Below, in pieces: positions 51,910 through 59,973 of a DNA stretch of 64,000 nucleotides (positions are counted from its first letter, which is position 1; each line of letters begins with the position of its first letter). Where the stretch lies: contig NZ_JAWHTC010000001.1 of assembly GCF_032586155.1 (NCBI RefSeq), forward strand, positions 930,001 through 994,000, written 5' to 3'. Source of the DNA: JAWHTC01 sp032586155. GTDB lineage: Bacteria; Pseudomonadota; Alphaproteobacteria; Rhodobacterales; Rhodobacteraceae. The position numbers and the translations under genes were made by a program. The notes beneath the pieces were generated by a model, which worked only from the letters and a program-made list of their open reading frames with translations, was not told the DNA's origin and did no database searches.

Positions 51910-52377
51910 ATGTGGATTTCAAGGTATTCTAATCGGCTTGTTGTTTTTGTGGCCGCACTGATGGCGACAGGGCCGGTGATGTCGGAACCGGACAGGTTCT
52001 CGGTTCTGCTGGGCTCGCATCATATCAACGGAACGGGGTTCAACGAGATCAACCCTGGCCTGTTCGCGACCTGGGAGCGGGAGCGCTGGGCCTATTCGAT
52101 CGGGGGTTACCTAAACAGCTATGAAAAAGGATCGTTGGCGGCGACCGCGCACCTTCCATTGTTTCACTGGGACAGGGGCGCGATCAGCGCATTTGGCGGT
52201 TTGGCCTGGTATCCCGGTGACGGGCGTCGGTTTTCTACTCGTCTTGGCGGCGATGTCGTGGGGATTGGGGGCGTGGAATTGCGGCAGGGCAACGTGTTCA
52301 TGCAGTTCGTGCCGATGAGCACCAACAGTGTTGACGGGCTTGTCACCTTCGGTTTGACCTGGGCGGCGGAACAGTAG
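51910..52377 (+). CDS. Small secreted beta-strand-rich hypothetical protein
   Basis: A 155-residue protein with a signal peptide (about residues 1-23). The mature part has alternating short strands and glycines (FSVLLGSHHINGTGFNEINP, then FATWERERWAYSIGGYLNSY) like small outer-membrane barrels of the PagP or acyloxyacyl-hydrolase-like type, but without a clear catalytic motif. Ends GLTWAAEQ. The ATG at 51910 follows GGGAGG by 11 bases. It lies between dctD and the dctP promoter, so a link to the dct system is possible but unproven. Confidence 0.65.
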   Translation: MWISRYSNRLVVFVAALMATGPVMSEPDRFSVLLGSHHINGTGFNEINPGLFATWERERWAYSIGGYLNSYEKGSLAATAHLPLFHWDRGAISAFGGLAWYPGDGRRFSTRLGGDVVGIGGVELRQGNVFMQFVPMSTNSVDGLVTFGLTWAAEQ

Positions 52378-52420
52378 GTCGCAAAGGCGGGTTGTTACCG
52401 GGGTCGGGATTCGCCCAGAC

Positions 52421-52438
52421 TGTGCGGATTTCCGCACA
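52421..52438. promoter_or_regulatory. DctD-type operator, site 1
   Basis: TGTGCGGA-TT-TCCGCACA, arms of eight perfectly matched bases. Matches the GTGCGGAAATCCGCAC-type UAS described for rhizobial DctD, as I recall it. About 215 bases before the dctP start. Confidence 0.65.
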
Positions 52439-52452
52439 ACACGGCGCTGACC

Positions 52453-52470
52453 TGTGCGGGATTTCGCACA
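52453..52470. promoter_or_regulatory. DctD-type operator, site 2
   Basis: TGTGCGGGATTTCGCACA, imperfect copy of site 1, centre 32 bases from it, which is about three helical turns. Confidence 0.6.
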
Positions 52471-52652
52471 ATGCGGCACTGCGGCAATTACGCCATTGCC
52501 TGGAATTCCACCTAATACTCTGAAGTAAAACAATAAAACACATCTCTGCAAAGCGCGTCTCTGAGCGCTTGCCAAGGCGGCTGGCCTGCGCGGATGCTGA
52601 GATGTGACCCCCAATGTGGGGCGGACGTTTCATTGTACCGGGAGGATGAAGA

Positions 52653-53657
52653 ATGAAATTCCTGATTGCTGCGGCCACTGCGATGGCCCTGACTGTTACT
52701 TCGGGCGCGGCACTGGCCAGTGCCTGTGACGATGGCGAGATCGTCGTCAAGTTTAGCCACGTGACCAACACCGACAAGCACCCCAAGGGGATCGCCGCGT
52801 CGCTGCTGGAAAAGCGTGTGAACGAGGAAATGAATGGCAAGATGTGCATGGAGGTCTTCCCGAACTCCACGCTTTACAACGACAACAAGGTGCTAGAAGC
52901 GATGCTGCAGGGTGACGTGCAGCTGGCCGCGCCGAGCCTCTCGAAATTCGAGAAATTCACCAAGCAGTTCCGCCTGTTCGACCTGCCCTTCATGTTCAAG
53001 GACATGGATGCGGTGGACACCTTCCAGAACGGTGAAAACGGTCAGGCACTGCTGGACAGCATGCAGCGCCGTGGCCTGCAGGGTTTGGCCTTCTGGCACA
53101 ATGGCATGAAGCAGATGTCGGCCAACAAGGCACTGGTCAACCCGAGCGATGCCAATGGCCTGAAATTCCGCGTTCAATCGTCAGACGTTCTGGTCGCCCA
53201 GATGGAAGCCATCGGTGGCAGCCCGCAGAAAATGGCCTTCTCTGAAGTTTACGGCGCCTTGCAACAGGGTGTTGTCGACGGTCAGGAAAACACCTGGTCC
53301 AACATCTATGGCAAGAAGTTCTTCGAGGTGCAGGACGGTGTGACCGAAACCAATCACGGCATCATCGACTATCTTGTTGTGACCAATGTCGATTGGCTGG
53401 ACAGCCTGGACGCGGATGTGCGTGACCAGTTCATGACCATCGTCAAGGAAGTCACCATGACCCGCAACGCCGAGGCCTTCGCGGTGAACGAGGCCGCCAA
53501 GCAATCGATCATCGATGCAGGTGGCACTATTCGCCAGCTGACGCCGGAGCAGCGCCAGGCCTGGGTCGACGCGATGAAACCGGTTTGGGCGAAATTCGCA
53601 GGCGACGTGGGTCAGGACATGATCGACGCGGCGCAAGCCATCAACGCGGGCAGCTAA
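52653..53657 (+). CDS. dctP: TRAP transporter substrate-binding protein DctP
   Basis: The periplasmic solute receptor of a TRAP system. The 334-residue precursor has a signal peptide cut after about residue 23 (ALASA). The mature part starts EIVVKFSHVTNTDKHPKG and has MLQGDVQLAAPSLSKFEKF, NGLKFRVQSSDVLVAQME with the substrate-binding Arg, and QQGVVDGQENTWSNI. The pattern fits C4-dicarboxylate receptors, and the DctB/D genes support that. Followed by a hairpin and dctQ. Confidence 0.94.
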   Translation: MKFLIAAATAMALTVTSGAALASACDDGEIVVKFSHVTNTDKHPKGIAASLLEKRVNEEMNGKMCMEVFPNSTLYNDNKVLEAMLQGDVQLAAPSLSKFEKFTKQFRLFDLPFMFKDMDAVDTFQNGENGQALLDSMQRRGLQGLAFWHNGMKQMSANKALVNPSDANGLKFRVQSSDVLVAQMEAIGGSPQKMAFSEVYGALQQGVVDGQENTWSNIYGKKFFEVQDGVTETNHGIIDYLVVTNVDWLDSLDADVRDQFMTIVKEVTMTRNAEAFAVNEAAKQSIIDAGGTIRQLTPEQRQAWVDAMKPVWAKFAGDVGQDMIDAAQAINAGS

Positions 53658-53681
53658 GCCCAAGACCACTCACGTGACACG

Positions 53682-53712
53682 CGGGCGGGCCGTTACTCCA
53701 ATGGCCCGCCCG
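53682..53712 (+). terminator. Intercistronic stem-loop between dctP and dctQ
   Basis: Perfect 10-bp stem CGGGCGGGCC (53682-53691) and GGCCCGCCCG (53703-53712) with an 11-base loop and no T-run. Likely a processing/attenuation structure that keeps dctP expression above dctQM. Confidence 0.65.
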
Positions 53713-53747
53713 TTCCATAAGCAGCCACAGCGCTGCGGGAGGGGACA

Positions 53748-54413
53748 ATGCCACATCGAAAGTCATGGACGGACCAGATCGAGGAGACGCTGATCGCGTT
53801 GATCCTTGGCCTGATGACGGCGATCACATTCGCCAATGTCATCGCGCGGTTCGTTTTCAATTCCAACATTCTCTGGGCGCTGGAGCTGACCGTGTTCCTG
53901 TTTGCCTGGCTGGTGCTTCTGGGCGCCTCTTACGCGGTGAAAACCCACAGCCATTTGGGCGTGGATGCCATCGTCAACATGATGTCGAAACCGGTGCGCC
54001 GGGCGATGGCACTGATCTCGGTGGCCTGTTGCCTCGCGTTTTCGCTGCTCTTGGTGAAGGGGGCCTATGACTATTGGGCGGTCTTTGCCGAGTTGCCGCC
54101 GACATCGGGCCGCTGGTTCCCCACCGGATTCGTCGACAAATTCCGCGGGCAGGGCTGGTACGAGGTGCAGGATGTGCCGATGATCGGGCTTTTTGCCTTT
54201 CTCGAGGATTGGATCAATTTCGGCGAGGAATACGAGAAGATCCCCAAGGTGATCCCTTACATCGTACTGCCGATTTCGATGCTGCTGCTGACGCTGCGGT
54301 TCTTTCAGGTGGCAATGGAAATCTGGCATGGCCGGATCGACCGTCTGGTGGCCTCTCACGAGGTCGAGGATGAGATCGACGATGCGCGAGCCAAGATCGA
54401 GGAGGCGAACTGA
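53748..54413 (+). CDS. dctQ: TRAP transporter small permease DctQ
   Basis: A 221-residue membrane protein with four helices, the small TRAP subunit. IALILGLMTAITFANVIARF near the N-terminus and WALELTVFLFAWLVLLGASY, then THSHLGVDAIV, are family hallmarks. A larger loop between helices 3 and 4 (about 110-160) is seen. The stop overlaps the dctM start (TGATG). Confidence 0.92.
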   Translation: MPHRKSWTDQIEETLIALILGLMTAITFANVIARFVFNSNILWALELTVFLFAWLVLLGASYAVKTHSHLGVDAIVNMMSKPVRRAMALISVACCLAFSLLLVKGAYDYWAVFAELPPTSGRWFPTGFVDKFRGQGWYEVQDVPMIGLFAFLEDWINFGEEYEKIPKVIPYIVLPISMLLLTLRFFQVAMEIWHGRIDRLVASHEVEDEIDDARAKIEEAN

Positions 54414-55789
54414 TGGATGTTGTTCTTCTCTTTGGCATGGTGATCGGCCTGTTGCTGATTGGTGTGCCGATTGCGGTATCGCTGGGTCTGTCTTCGGTCC
54501 TGTTCCTGCTGTGGTTTTCGGATGCGACAATGGCGTCGGTGGCCGGCACCCTGTTCGAGGCGTTCGAGGGGCACTTCACTCTGCTGGCGATCCCGTTCTT
54601 CATTCTTGCGTCGTCGTTCATGTCGACGGGCGGGGTGGCGAAACGGATCATCCGCTTCTCCATCGCTTGCGTCGGCCACTTGCCCGGCGGCCTGGCGATT
54701 GCGGGTGTGTTTGCCTGCATGATGTTTGCGGCCCTGTCAGGGTCGTCCCCCGCTACGGTGGTTGCCATCGGCTCGATCGTGATCGCAGGCATGCGGCAGG
54801 TGGGCTATTCCAAGGAATTCGCCGCCGGCGTGATCTGTAACGCCGGTACGCTGGGCATCCTGATCCCGCCGTCGATCGTGATGGTGGTCTACGCGGCTTC
54901 CGTCGAGGTGTCGGTGGGGCGGATGTTCCTGGCCGGTGTGATCCCGGGGCTGTTGGCCGGGTTCATGCTGATGGTGACAATCTATGCTATCGCCAAGATC
55001 AAGAACCTCCCCAAGGGTGATTGGCTGGGCTGGGGTGAAATCATCGAGTCCGGCCGTGAGGCCGGTTGGGGCCTGTTCCTGATCGTGATCATCCTGGGTG
55101 GCATTTATGGCGGGATCTTTACGCCGACCGAAGCCGCCGCCGTGGCCGCGGTTTACGCCTTCCTGATTGCCACGTTCATCTACAAGGATATGGGGCCGCT
55201 GGCACAGGGCGAAGGCGAGAAAGGGCGCAGCCTGATGAGCAAGCCGCAGGCGATCCTGACCGCGTTCGTCCACCCGGACACCAAGAAGACGCTGTTTGAC
55301 GCGGGCAAGCTGACGGTGACGCTGCTGTTCGTGATTGCCAACGCGCTGATCCTGAAACATGTGCTGACCGAACAGCAAGTTCCGCAGGAAATTGCGGGCG
55401 CCATGCTGTCGGCAGGCTTTGGCCCGGTGATGTTCCTGATCGTGGTTAACGTGATCCTGCTGATCGGTGGACAGTTCATGGAGCCCTCGGGCCTGTTGGT
55501 GATCGTTGCACCGCTGGTGTTCCCGATTGCCATGCAGCTGGGCATCGACCCGATTCACCTGGGCATCATCATGGTGGTGAACATGGAGATCGGGATGATC
55601 ACGCCACCTGTGGGGCTGAACCTGTTCGTGACCTCGGGTGTGGCAGGGATGCCGATGATGAGCGTTGTCCGCGCGGCGCTGCCGTTCCTGGCCGTGCTCT
55701 TCGTCTTCCTGATCATGGTGACGTACATCCCGTGGCTTTCGACCTATCTGCCCAATACCTTCATGGGGCCGGAGATCGTGACAAACTAG
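54413..55789 (+). CDS. dctM: TRAP transporter large permease DctM
   Basis: The 458-residue transport subunit with about twelve helices. IPFFILASSFMSTGGVAKRI, SGSSPATVVAIGSI, LGILIPPSIVMVVYA, GGIYGGIFTPTEAAAVA and NMEIGMITPPVGLNLFV are the conserved DctM blocks. A cytoplasmic loop of about 40 residues (YKDMGPLAQGEGEKGRSLMS) is longer than in the R. capsulatus protein. Ends with a terminator 28 bases later. Confidence 0.94.
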   Translation: MDVVLLFGMVIGLLLIGVPIAVSLGLSSVLFLLWFSDATMASVAGTLFEAFEGHFTLLAIPFFILASSFMSTGGVAKRIIRFSIACVGHLPGGLAIAGVFACMMFAALSGSSPATVVAIGSIVIAGMRQVGYSKEFAAGVICNAGTLGILIPPSIVMVVYAASVEVSVGRMFLAGVIPGLLAGFMLMVTIYAIAKIKNLPKGDWLGWGEIIESGREAGWGLFLIVIILGGIYGGIFTPTEAAAVAAVYAFLIATFIYKDMGPLAQGEGEKGRSLMSKPQAILTAFVHPDTKKTLFDAGKLTVTLLFVIANALILKHVLTEQQVPQEIAGAMLSAGFGPVMFLIVVNVILLIGGQFMEPSGLLVIVAPLVFPIAMQLGIDPIHLGIIMVVNMEIGMITPPVGLNLFVTSGVAGMPMMSVVRAALPFLAVLFVFLIMVTYIPWLSTYLPNTFMGPEIVTN

Positions 55790-55812
55790 GTGCTGATCAG
55801 GCATTTAATTCC

Positions 55813-55842
55813 AAAGGCGGGCCTTGCGGGGCCCGCTTTTTC
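55813..55842 (+). terminator. Rho-independent terminator of the dct operon
   Basis: Stem GCGGGCC (55817-55823) and GGCCCGC (55830-55836), followed by TTTTT; the flanking AAA/TTT extends the pairing. Confidence 0.85.
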
Positions 55843-55910
55843 ATTTGGCAGCGACAATTTTGCATTTGAGGCAGAGAAAATAACCACATATGCTAATCCG
55901 TGAATAAGAA

Positions 55911-55955
55911 GCCCGGCCTGACGGTTTCAATGAGTCCAGTTGGCCGGGCGTTCTT
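55911..55955 (+). promoter_or_regulatory. Leader hairpin upstream of the SLC13-type transporter
   Basis: Perfect 8-bp stem GCCCGGCC (55911-55918) and GGCCGGGC (55942-55949) with a 23-base loop, followed by GTTCTTGTTT. It lies about 80 bases before the transporter start and could be an attenuator or a leader element. Confidence 0.45.
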
Positions 55956-56033
55956 GTTTCAGTAACAACATTGGCGTATCGGGACCGGGCCGGAGGGGGC
56001 CACGGCACCCATGGCGCACCCGGGAGGATCTTG

Positions 56034-57917
56034 ATGGAAGCGCTCACCCTGACGACCGAGATGATGGCGGTGCTGGCCGTGCTGGCCTTGACCGTGACCC
56101 TGTTCGTCACCGAATTTTTCCGCATCGATTTCACCGCCATCCTGATGATGGTGCTGTTGGGCATGCTGAGCATGTTGCCGGGGATGACCAACCTGGCCGA
56201 TCCGACACAGCTGTTCGTGGGCTTTTCGTCAAACGCGGTGATCTCGATCATCGCGGTGATGATCATCGGGGCGGGGCTGGACCGCACGGGGCTGATGTCC
56301 AAGGTCGCCGCGACGATCCTGAAGTATGGCGGACGGACCGAGGCGCGGATCATCCCGATCATCTCGGGGACGGTCGGGTTTATTTCCTCCTTCATGCAGA
56401 ACGTCGGCGCTGCGGCACTGTTTTTGCCCGTGGTTTCAAGGATTTCGGTGCGCACAGGATTGCCACTGAGCCGTCTGCTGATGCCAATGGGCTTTTGCGC
56501 CATTCTGGGCGGCACGATGACGATGGTTGGCTCGTCGCCGCTGATTCTCTTGAACGACCTGATCATCACGTCGAACAACGGTCTGCCCGAGGGGCAGAAG
56601 ATGGACACGTTCGGCCTCTTCTCGGTCACGCCGGTTGGCGTGGCGCTGGTTCTGTCGGGGATTCTCTATTTCGTGCTCTTTGGCCGCTGGGTCCTGCCAA
56701 GCCGGTCGTCGAGCGAAGAGGGCAGCTCGGGCCAGTCCGTTAAGGAATACCTGAAAAATACCTACGGACTGAAATCGGACATCGTCGAAGTGGTGTTTCC
56801 GGCGGGCAACCTGCTGGAGGGGCAGACCTTCCGTGATGTGATGCAGGCGCACAATCTCTATATCATCGGTTCGGCCCACGGCGGCAAACGCTGGTTTGCG
56901 CCGCCCGTCGACACGGTGATTCAGACCCCTTGCCGGTTGGCCGTTCTGGGCCGCCGCAAGGTGATCGAGGAAGTGGCAAGCTGGTACGGGCTTGAGGTGC
57001 TCGATGACCTTGAAATGTTCGCCGAGGATTATGCGCCGACCGTGGCCGGTGTGGGCGAGGTGGTTGTGCCCCCCAACAGCCCGGTGGTGGGCAAAACGCC
57101 GCTGCAACTGGCGATGCGGCGGACCTATGGGCTGTCCTTGCTGGCAGTGAACCGTGGGGGCTCGACCTTTTCTCTGGTGGAGACGCCGGAACACGACCCT
57201 GATGACATTCTGAACATTCCGATCCAGGCCGGCGATGCGCTGGTGGCGTTTACCTCGTGGGACGCGCTGGCGCGGCTCGACCGGGGCAATGATTTCGTGG
57301 TGGTGACCTCGGACTTCCCGCGCGAAGAAATGCGGCCCAAGAAGGTGGGTTGGGCGCTTCTGTTCTTCCTGATCGCGCTGTCGCTCATTCTGTTCACCGA
57401 TGTGCGCCTGTCGCTGGCCCTGCTGGTGGGTGCGGCGGGGATGATCGCCACCAAGGTTCTGCGCATCGACGAGGCTTATGAGGCGGTCAGTTGGTCGACG
57501 GTGTTCCTGTTGGCCTCGCTCATTCCATTGGGGCAGGCGGTCCAGAATACCGGCACGGCAGCCTGGATTGCGCAACAGATCCTGTCGCTGCTGGATGGCT
57601 GGCCGATCTGGGGGCTGCAGGTGGGGGTTGCCGTGCTGGCAACTATTTTCACGTTGGTTATGTCCAATGTGGGCGCCACGGTTCTTCTGGTGCCGCTGGC
57701 GGTGTCGATCGCTGTAGAAGCAGGGGGCGACCCGGCAATTTTTGCCCTGACGGTGGCGATTTCGACCTCGAACTCGTTCCTGATCCCGACCCATCAGGTG
57801 AATGCGCTGATCATGGGGCCGGCAGGTTACAAGGTGGCCGATTTCGTGCGCTCGGGCGGCATCATGACCGTGATCTTCCTCGTGGTTTCGATGGTGATGA
57901 TGAATCTGGTCTATTAA
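56034..57917 (+). CDS. SLC13/DASS-type anion transporter with TrkA-C domains
   Basis: A 627-residue transporter of the CitT/SLC13 group: membrane segments (about 7-220), a cytoplasmic insert with two RCK/TrkA_C modules (about 245-430, including EGQTFRDVMQAHNLYIIG and VVGKTPLQLAMRRTYGLS), then the second membrane half with SNVGATVLLVPLA and SNSFLIPTHQVNALIMGP. Similar proteins carry sulfate, phosphate or dicarboxylates. The ATG at 56034 follows GGGAGG. It follows the dct operon behind a terminator and so has its own transcript. Confidence 0.88.
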   Translation: MEALTLTTEMMAVLAVLALTVTLFVTEFFRIDFTAILMMVLLGMLSMLPGMTNLADPTQLFVGFSSNAVISIIAVMIIGAGLDRTGLMSKVAATILKYGGRTEARIIPIISGTVGFISSFMQNVGAAALFLPVVSRISVRTGLPLSRLLMPMGFCAILGGTMTMVGSSPLILLNDLIITSNNGLPEGQKMDTFGLFSVTPVGVALVLSGILYFVLFGRWVLPSRSSSEEGSSGQSVKEYLKNTYGLKSDIVEVVFPAGNLLEGQTFRDVMQAHNLYIIGSAHGGKRWFAPPVDTVIQTPCRLAVLGRRKVIEEVASWYGLEVLDDLEMFAEDYAPTVAGVGEVVVPPNSPVVGKTPLQLAMRRTYGLSLLAVNRGGSTFSLVETPEHDPDDILNIPIQAGDALVAFTSWDALARLDRGNDFVVVTSDFPREEMRPKKVGWALLFFLIALSLILFTDVRLSLALLVGAAGMIATKVLRIDEAYEAVSWSTVFLLASLIPLGQAVQNTGTAAWIAQQILSLLDGWPIWGLQVGVAVLATIFTLVMSNVGATVLLVPLAVSIAVEAGGDPAIFALTVAISTSNSFLIPTHQVNALIMGPAGYKVADFVRSGGIMTVIFLVVSMVMMNLVY

Positions 57918-58007
57918 TTTATCGGAGCGCTAACGCGCACCGGTTTGATTGCGTTCAGGCCCATTGCCGACAGGGCCTTTTGGAACAAAGGGTCCCGAGA
58001 GGACGCA

Positions 58008-58063
58008 GGCCCTGGGGGACCAGTCCCCCAGACCCCCTGAGATATTTCGGGCAAGAGGAAGAA
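58008..58063 (-). repeat. 3'-end-associated hairpin repeat (family 1), copy C
   Basis: On the minus strand, six bases after the tpiA stop: CTTCCTCTTGCCC, AAATATCTCA, then hairpin CTGGGGGAC-TG-GTCCCCCAG. Two stem positions differ from copies A and B, and in both cases pairing is kept. Confidence 0.75.
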
Positions 58064-58068
58064 ACAGA

Positions 58069-58821
58069 TTAGGCGCTTTCTTCCAGGGCCTTGATAATCG
58101 GTGAGAAATCAGAGGCCTTGAGCGAGGCGCCGCCGACAAGGGCACCATCGACATTGGGGACGCGGAAGATGTCGGCGGCGTTGTCGGGCTTGACCGAGCC
58201 GCCATAGAGGATGCGCACACCGCGGCCGACACCGGCACCGAAGCGGCGCTCGAGGCGGGTGCGGATGAAATCGTGAACCTCGCCGATTTGCGCCAGCGTG
58301 GGAACCTTGCCGGTGCCGATGGCCCAGATCGGTTCATAGGCGATGACGAGGTTCTCGGCGGTGGAGTTGTCGGGCAGCGAGGCGGCGAGCTGGCCAGCAA
58401 TGATGTCGAGCGTGTTGGCGGCTTCGCGCTGAGCCAGGCTTTCGCCGAGGCAGATGACGGCGGTGAGGCCGGAGGCTTGCGCGCTGCGGGCCTTGGCGCG
58501 GACCATCTCGGAGCTTTCCTCGTGGTCTTCGCGGCGTTCTGAATGGCCGAGGATGACTGCCGTGGCGCCTGCGTCGCGCAGCATGTCGGCGGAGATGTCG
58601 CCGGTATGGGCGCCGCTGCTTTCCGCGTGGCAATCTTGCCCGCCGATGGAAATGGGAGTGTTGTCAACGGTTTGTGCGGCGGATTGCACGATCGTGGCAG
58701 GCGGGCAGATCAGCACGTCGACTGACGGATCGGCATGGGTCCCGGCGAGCGATTTGAGCTCGTCCAAGGAGGCCGAAACCCCGTTCATTTTCCAGTTTCC
58801 GGCGGCAAGCTTGCGGCGCAT
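58069..58821 (-). CDS. tpiA: Triose-phosphate isomerase
   Basis: Interconverts dihydroxyacetone phosphate and glyceraldehyde 3-phosphate. The 250-residue barrel has all catalytic groups: Lys in AGNWKMNG near residue 10, His in ILGHSERRE and Glu in AYEPIWAIGTGK. GGSVKPDNA near the end holds the phosphate. The ATG at 58821 follows GAGAGAAAA; a longer start at 58851 is less likely. Confidence 0.96.
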   Translation of the reverse strand: MRRKLAAGNWKMNGVSASLDELKSLAGTHADPSVDVLICPPATIVQSAAQTVDNTPISIGGQDCHAESSGAHTGDISADMLRDAGATAVILGHSERREDHEESSEMVRAKARSAQASGLTAVICLGESLAQREAANTLDIIAGQLAASLPDNSTAENLVIAYEPIWAIGTGKVPTLAQIGEVHDFIRTRLERRFGAGVGRGVRILYGGSVKPDNAADIFRVPNVDGALVGGASLKASDFSPIIKALEESA

Positions 58822-58908
58822 TTTTCTCTCCCTGTTTCCCTGTTGGCGCAATCTCTACGAGGGCCGGGACCGGGTCAAGGGAAGCAATGTCGCGGGGGTC
58901 GAGACAGT

Positions 58909-59301
58909 TTACAGACGTGGGGCGCCATTCTCATGTTCGGCGGATAACTCGTCAATATCCTTGAACTTTATCGACTCGCCACAGCCGCAGGCGTCTTCGA
59001 CATTGGGGTTGTTGAAGACAAATTCGGAGCTGAGCAGTGAGGTCTTGTAGTCGATCTCGGTGCCGAAGAGGAACATCTGGGCCATGGGGGCGATCATGAC
59101 GCGGGCGCCGTCGATTTCGACCACCTCGTCGTGGGGGTCGACCTCGTCAACGTAGTCCATGGTGTATTCCATGCCCGCACAGCCGCCCTTCTTGACGCCG
59201 ATGCGCAGGCCCTGGTGGCCTTCCTTGTTCATCAGTTTGGCGATCTGCTTGATCGCGGCAGGGGTCATGGTGACGGCCTGTTTGCCGGGAATTCCAAACA
59301 T
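58909..59301 (-). CDS. A-type Fe-S cluster assembly protein (IscA/SufA family)
   Basis: A 130-residue HesB/IscA-like carrier that holds and delivers Fe-S clusters. The three cluster cysteines are present: GVKKGGCAGMEY near residue 40 and DACGCGES near 105. It is longer than E. coli IscA by a short N-terminus. SufT follows upstream on the same strand, in keeping with SUF-type assembly, though the rest of the suf operon is outside the window. Confidence 0.92.
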   Translation of the reverse strand: MFGIPGKQAVTMTPAAIKQIAKLMNKEGHQGLRIGVKKGGCAGMEYTMDYVDEVDPHDEVVEIDGARVMIAPMAQMFLFGTEIDYKTSLLSSEFVFNNPNVEDACGCGESIKFKDIDELSAEHENGAPRL

Positions 59302-59330
59302 GAATGTCTCCTTTCAAGCCGTTGTGTTTA

Positions 59331-59693
59331 TTACATGAAACCCAATTCAAGGCGAGCTTCGTCACTCATCATGTCCATGCCCCACTGCGGTTCCCATGTG
59401 AGCTCAACAGTGACATGGCGCACGCCTTCGACCGGGGCGACAGCGTCCTGAATCCAGCCCGGCATGTCACCGGCCACGGGGCAGCCCGGGGCGGTCAGGG
59501 TCATGATGATACGCACATCGCATTCATGGTCGATCTCGATCGTGTAGATCAGGCCCAGGTCGTAGATATTCACCGGGATTTCAGGGTCATAGATCGAACG
59601 GCAGGCCTCGACCACTGGCTCGTAGAGCTTGTGCGACGTCGAAGACGGTTTGATCAGCGGGGTGCCTTCGAGCGGTTCGGTCAGTTCGGTCAT
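59331..59693 (-). CDS. sufT: Fe-S assembly protein SufT (DUF59/MIP18)
   Basis: A 120-residue DUF59 protein. YDPEIPVNIYDLGLIYTIEI near residue 36 and MTLTAPGCPVAGDMPGW near 65 with the conserved cysteine are the family hallmarks. SufT helps mature Fe-S proteins and is often the last gene of suf operons; here it precedes an A-type carrier gene. Confidence 0.93.
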   Translation of the reverse strand: MTELTEPLEGTPLIKPSSTSHKLYEPVVEACRSIYDPEIPVNIYDLGLIYTIEIDHECDVRIIMTLTAPGCPVAGDMPGWIQDAVAPVEGVRHVTVELTWEPQWGMDMMSDEARLELGFM

Positions 59694-59807
59694 GCGTGGG
59701 CCTCAAGTATTTCCTGACGAAACATATAAGGTTTCCCGCAGGTGAGGTAAAGAGGTGCATCTGGGAGAAAGGTTAATGGCACCGTGCGGTGGTCTGTCGG
59801 GGGGCTG

Positions 59808-59880
59808 GAACCCGTCGGCTATCTGTCGGGTAGCTGTCGGGCGAATTTTAGTGAATGCGTTAACGACACCGAAGCTTAAC
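59808..59880. repeat. Dispersed CTGTCGGGTA-type repeat, copy 2
   Basis: Upstream of sufT. CTGTCGGGTAGCTGTCGGGC (59823-59842), then GTTAACGAC-CCGAAG-TTAAC (59869-59880), as at 16684-16757. Confidence 0.5.
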
Positions 59881-59973
59881 ACCGCGCGCGGCAAGGTAAA
59901 CTCCGACGCGGAAAAGGCGCGTGTAAATCCGAGTCGGATTGGAAATTGTTTCCCGTGTCGGGAAACGGTTGCC

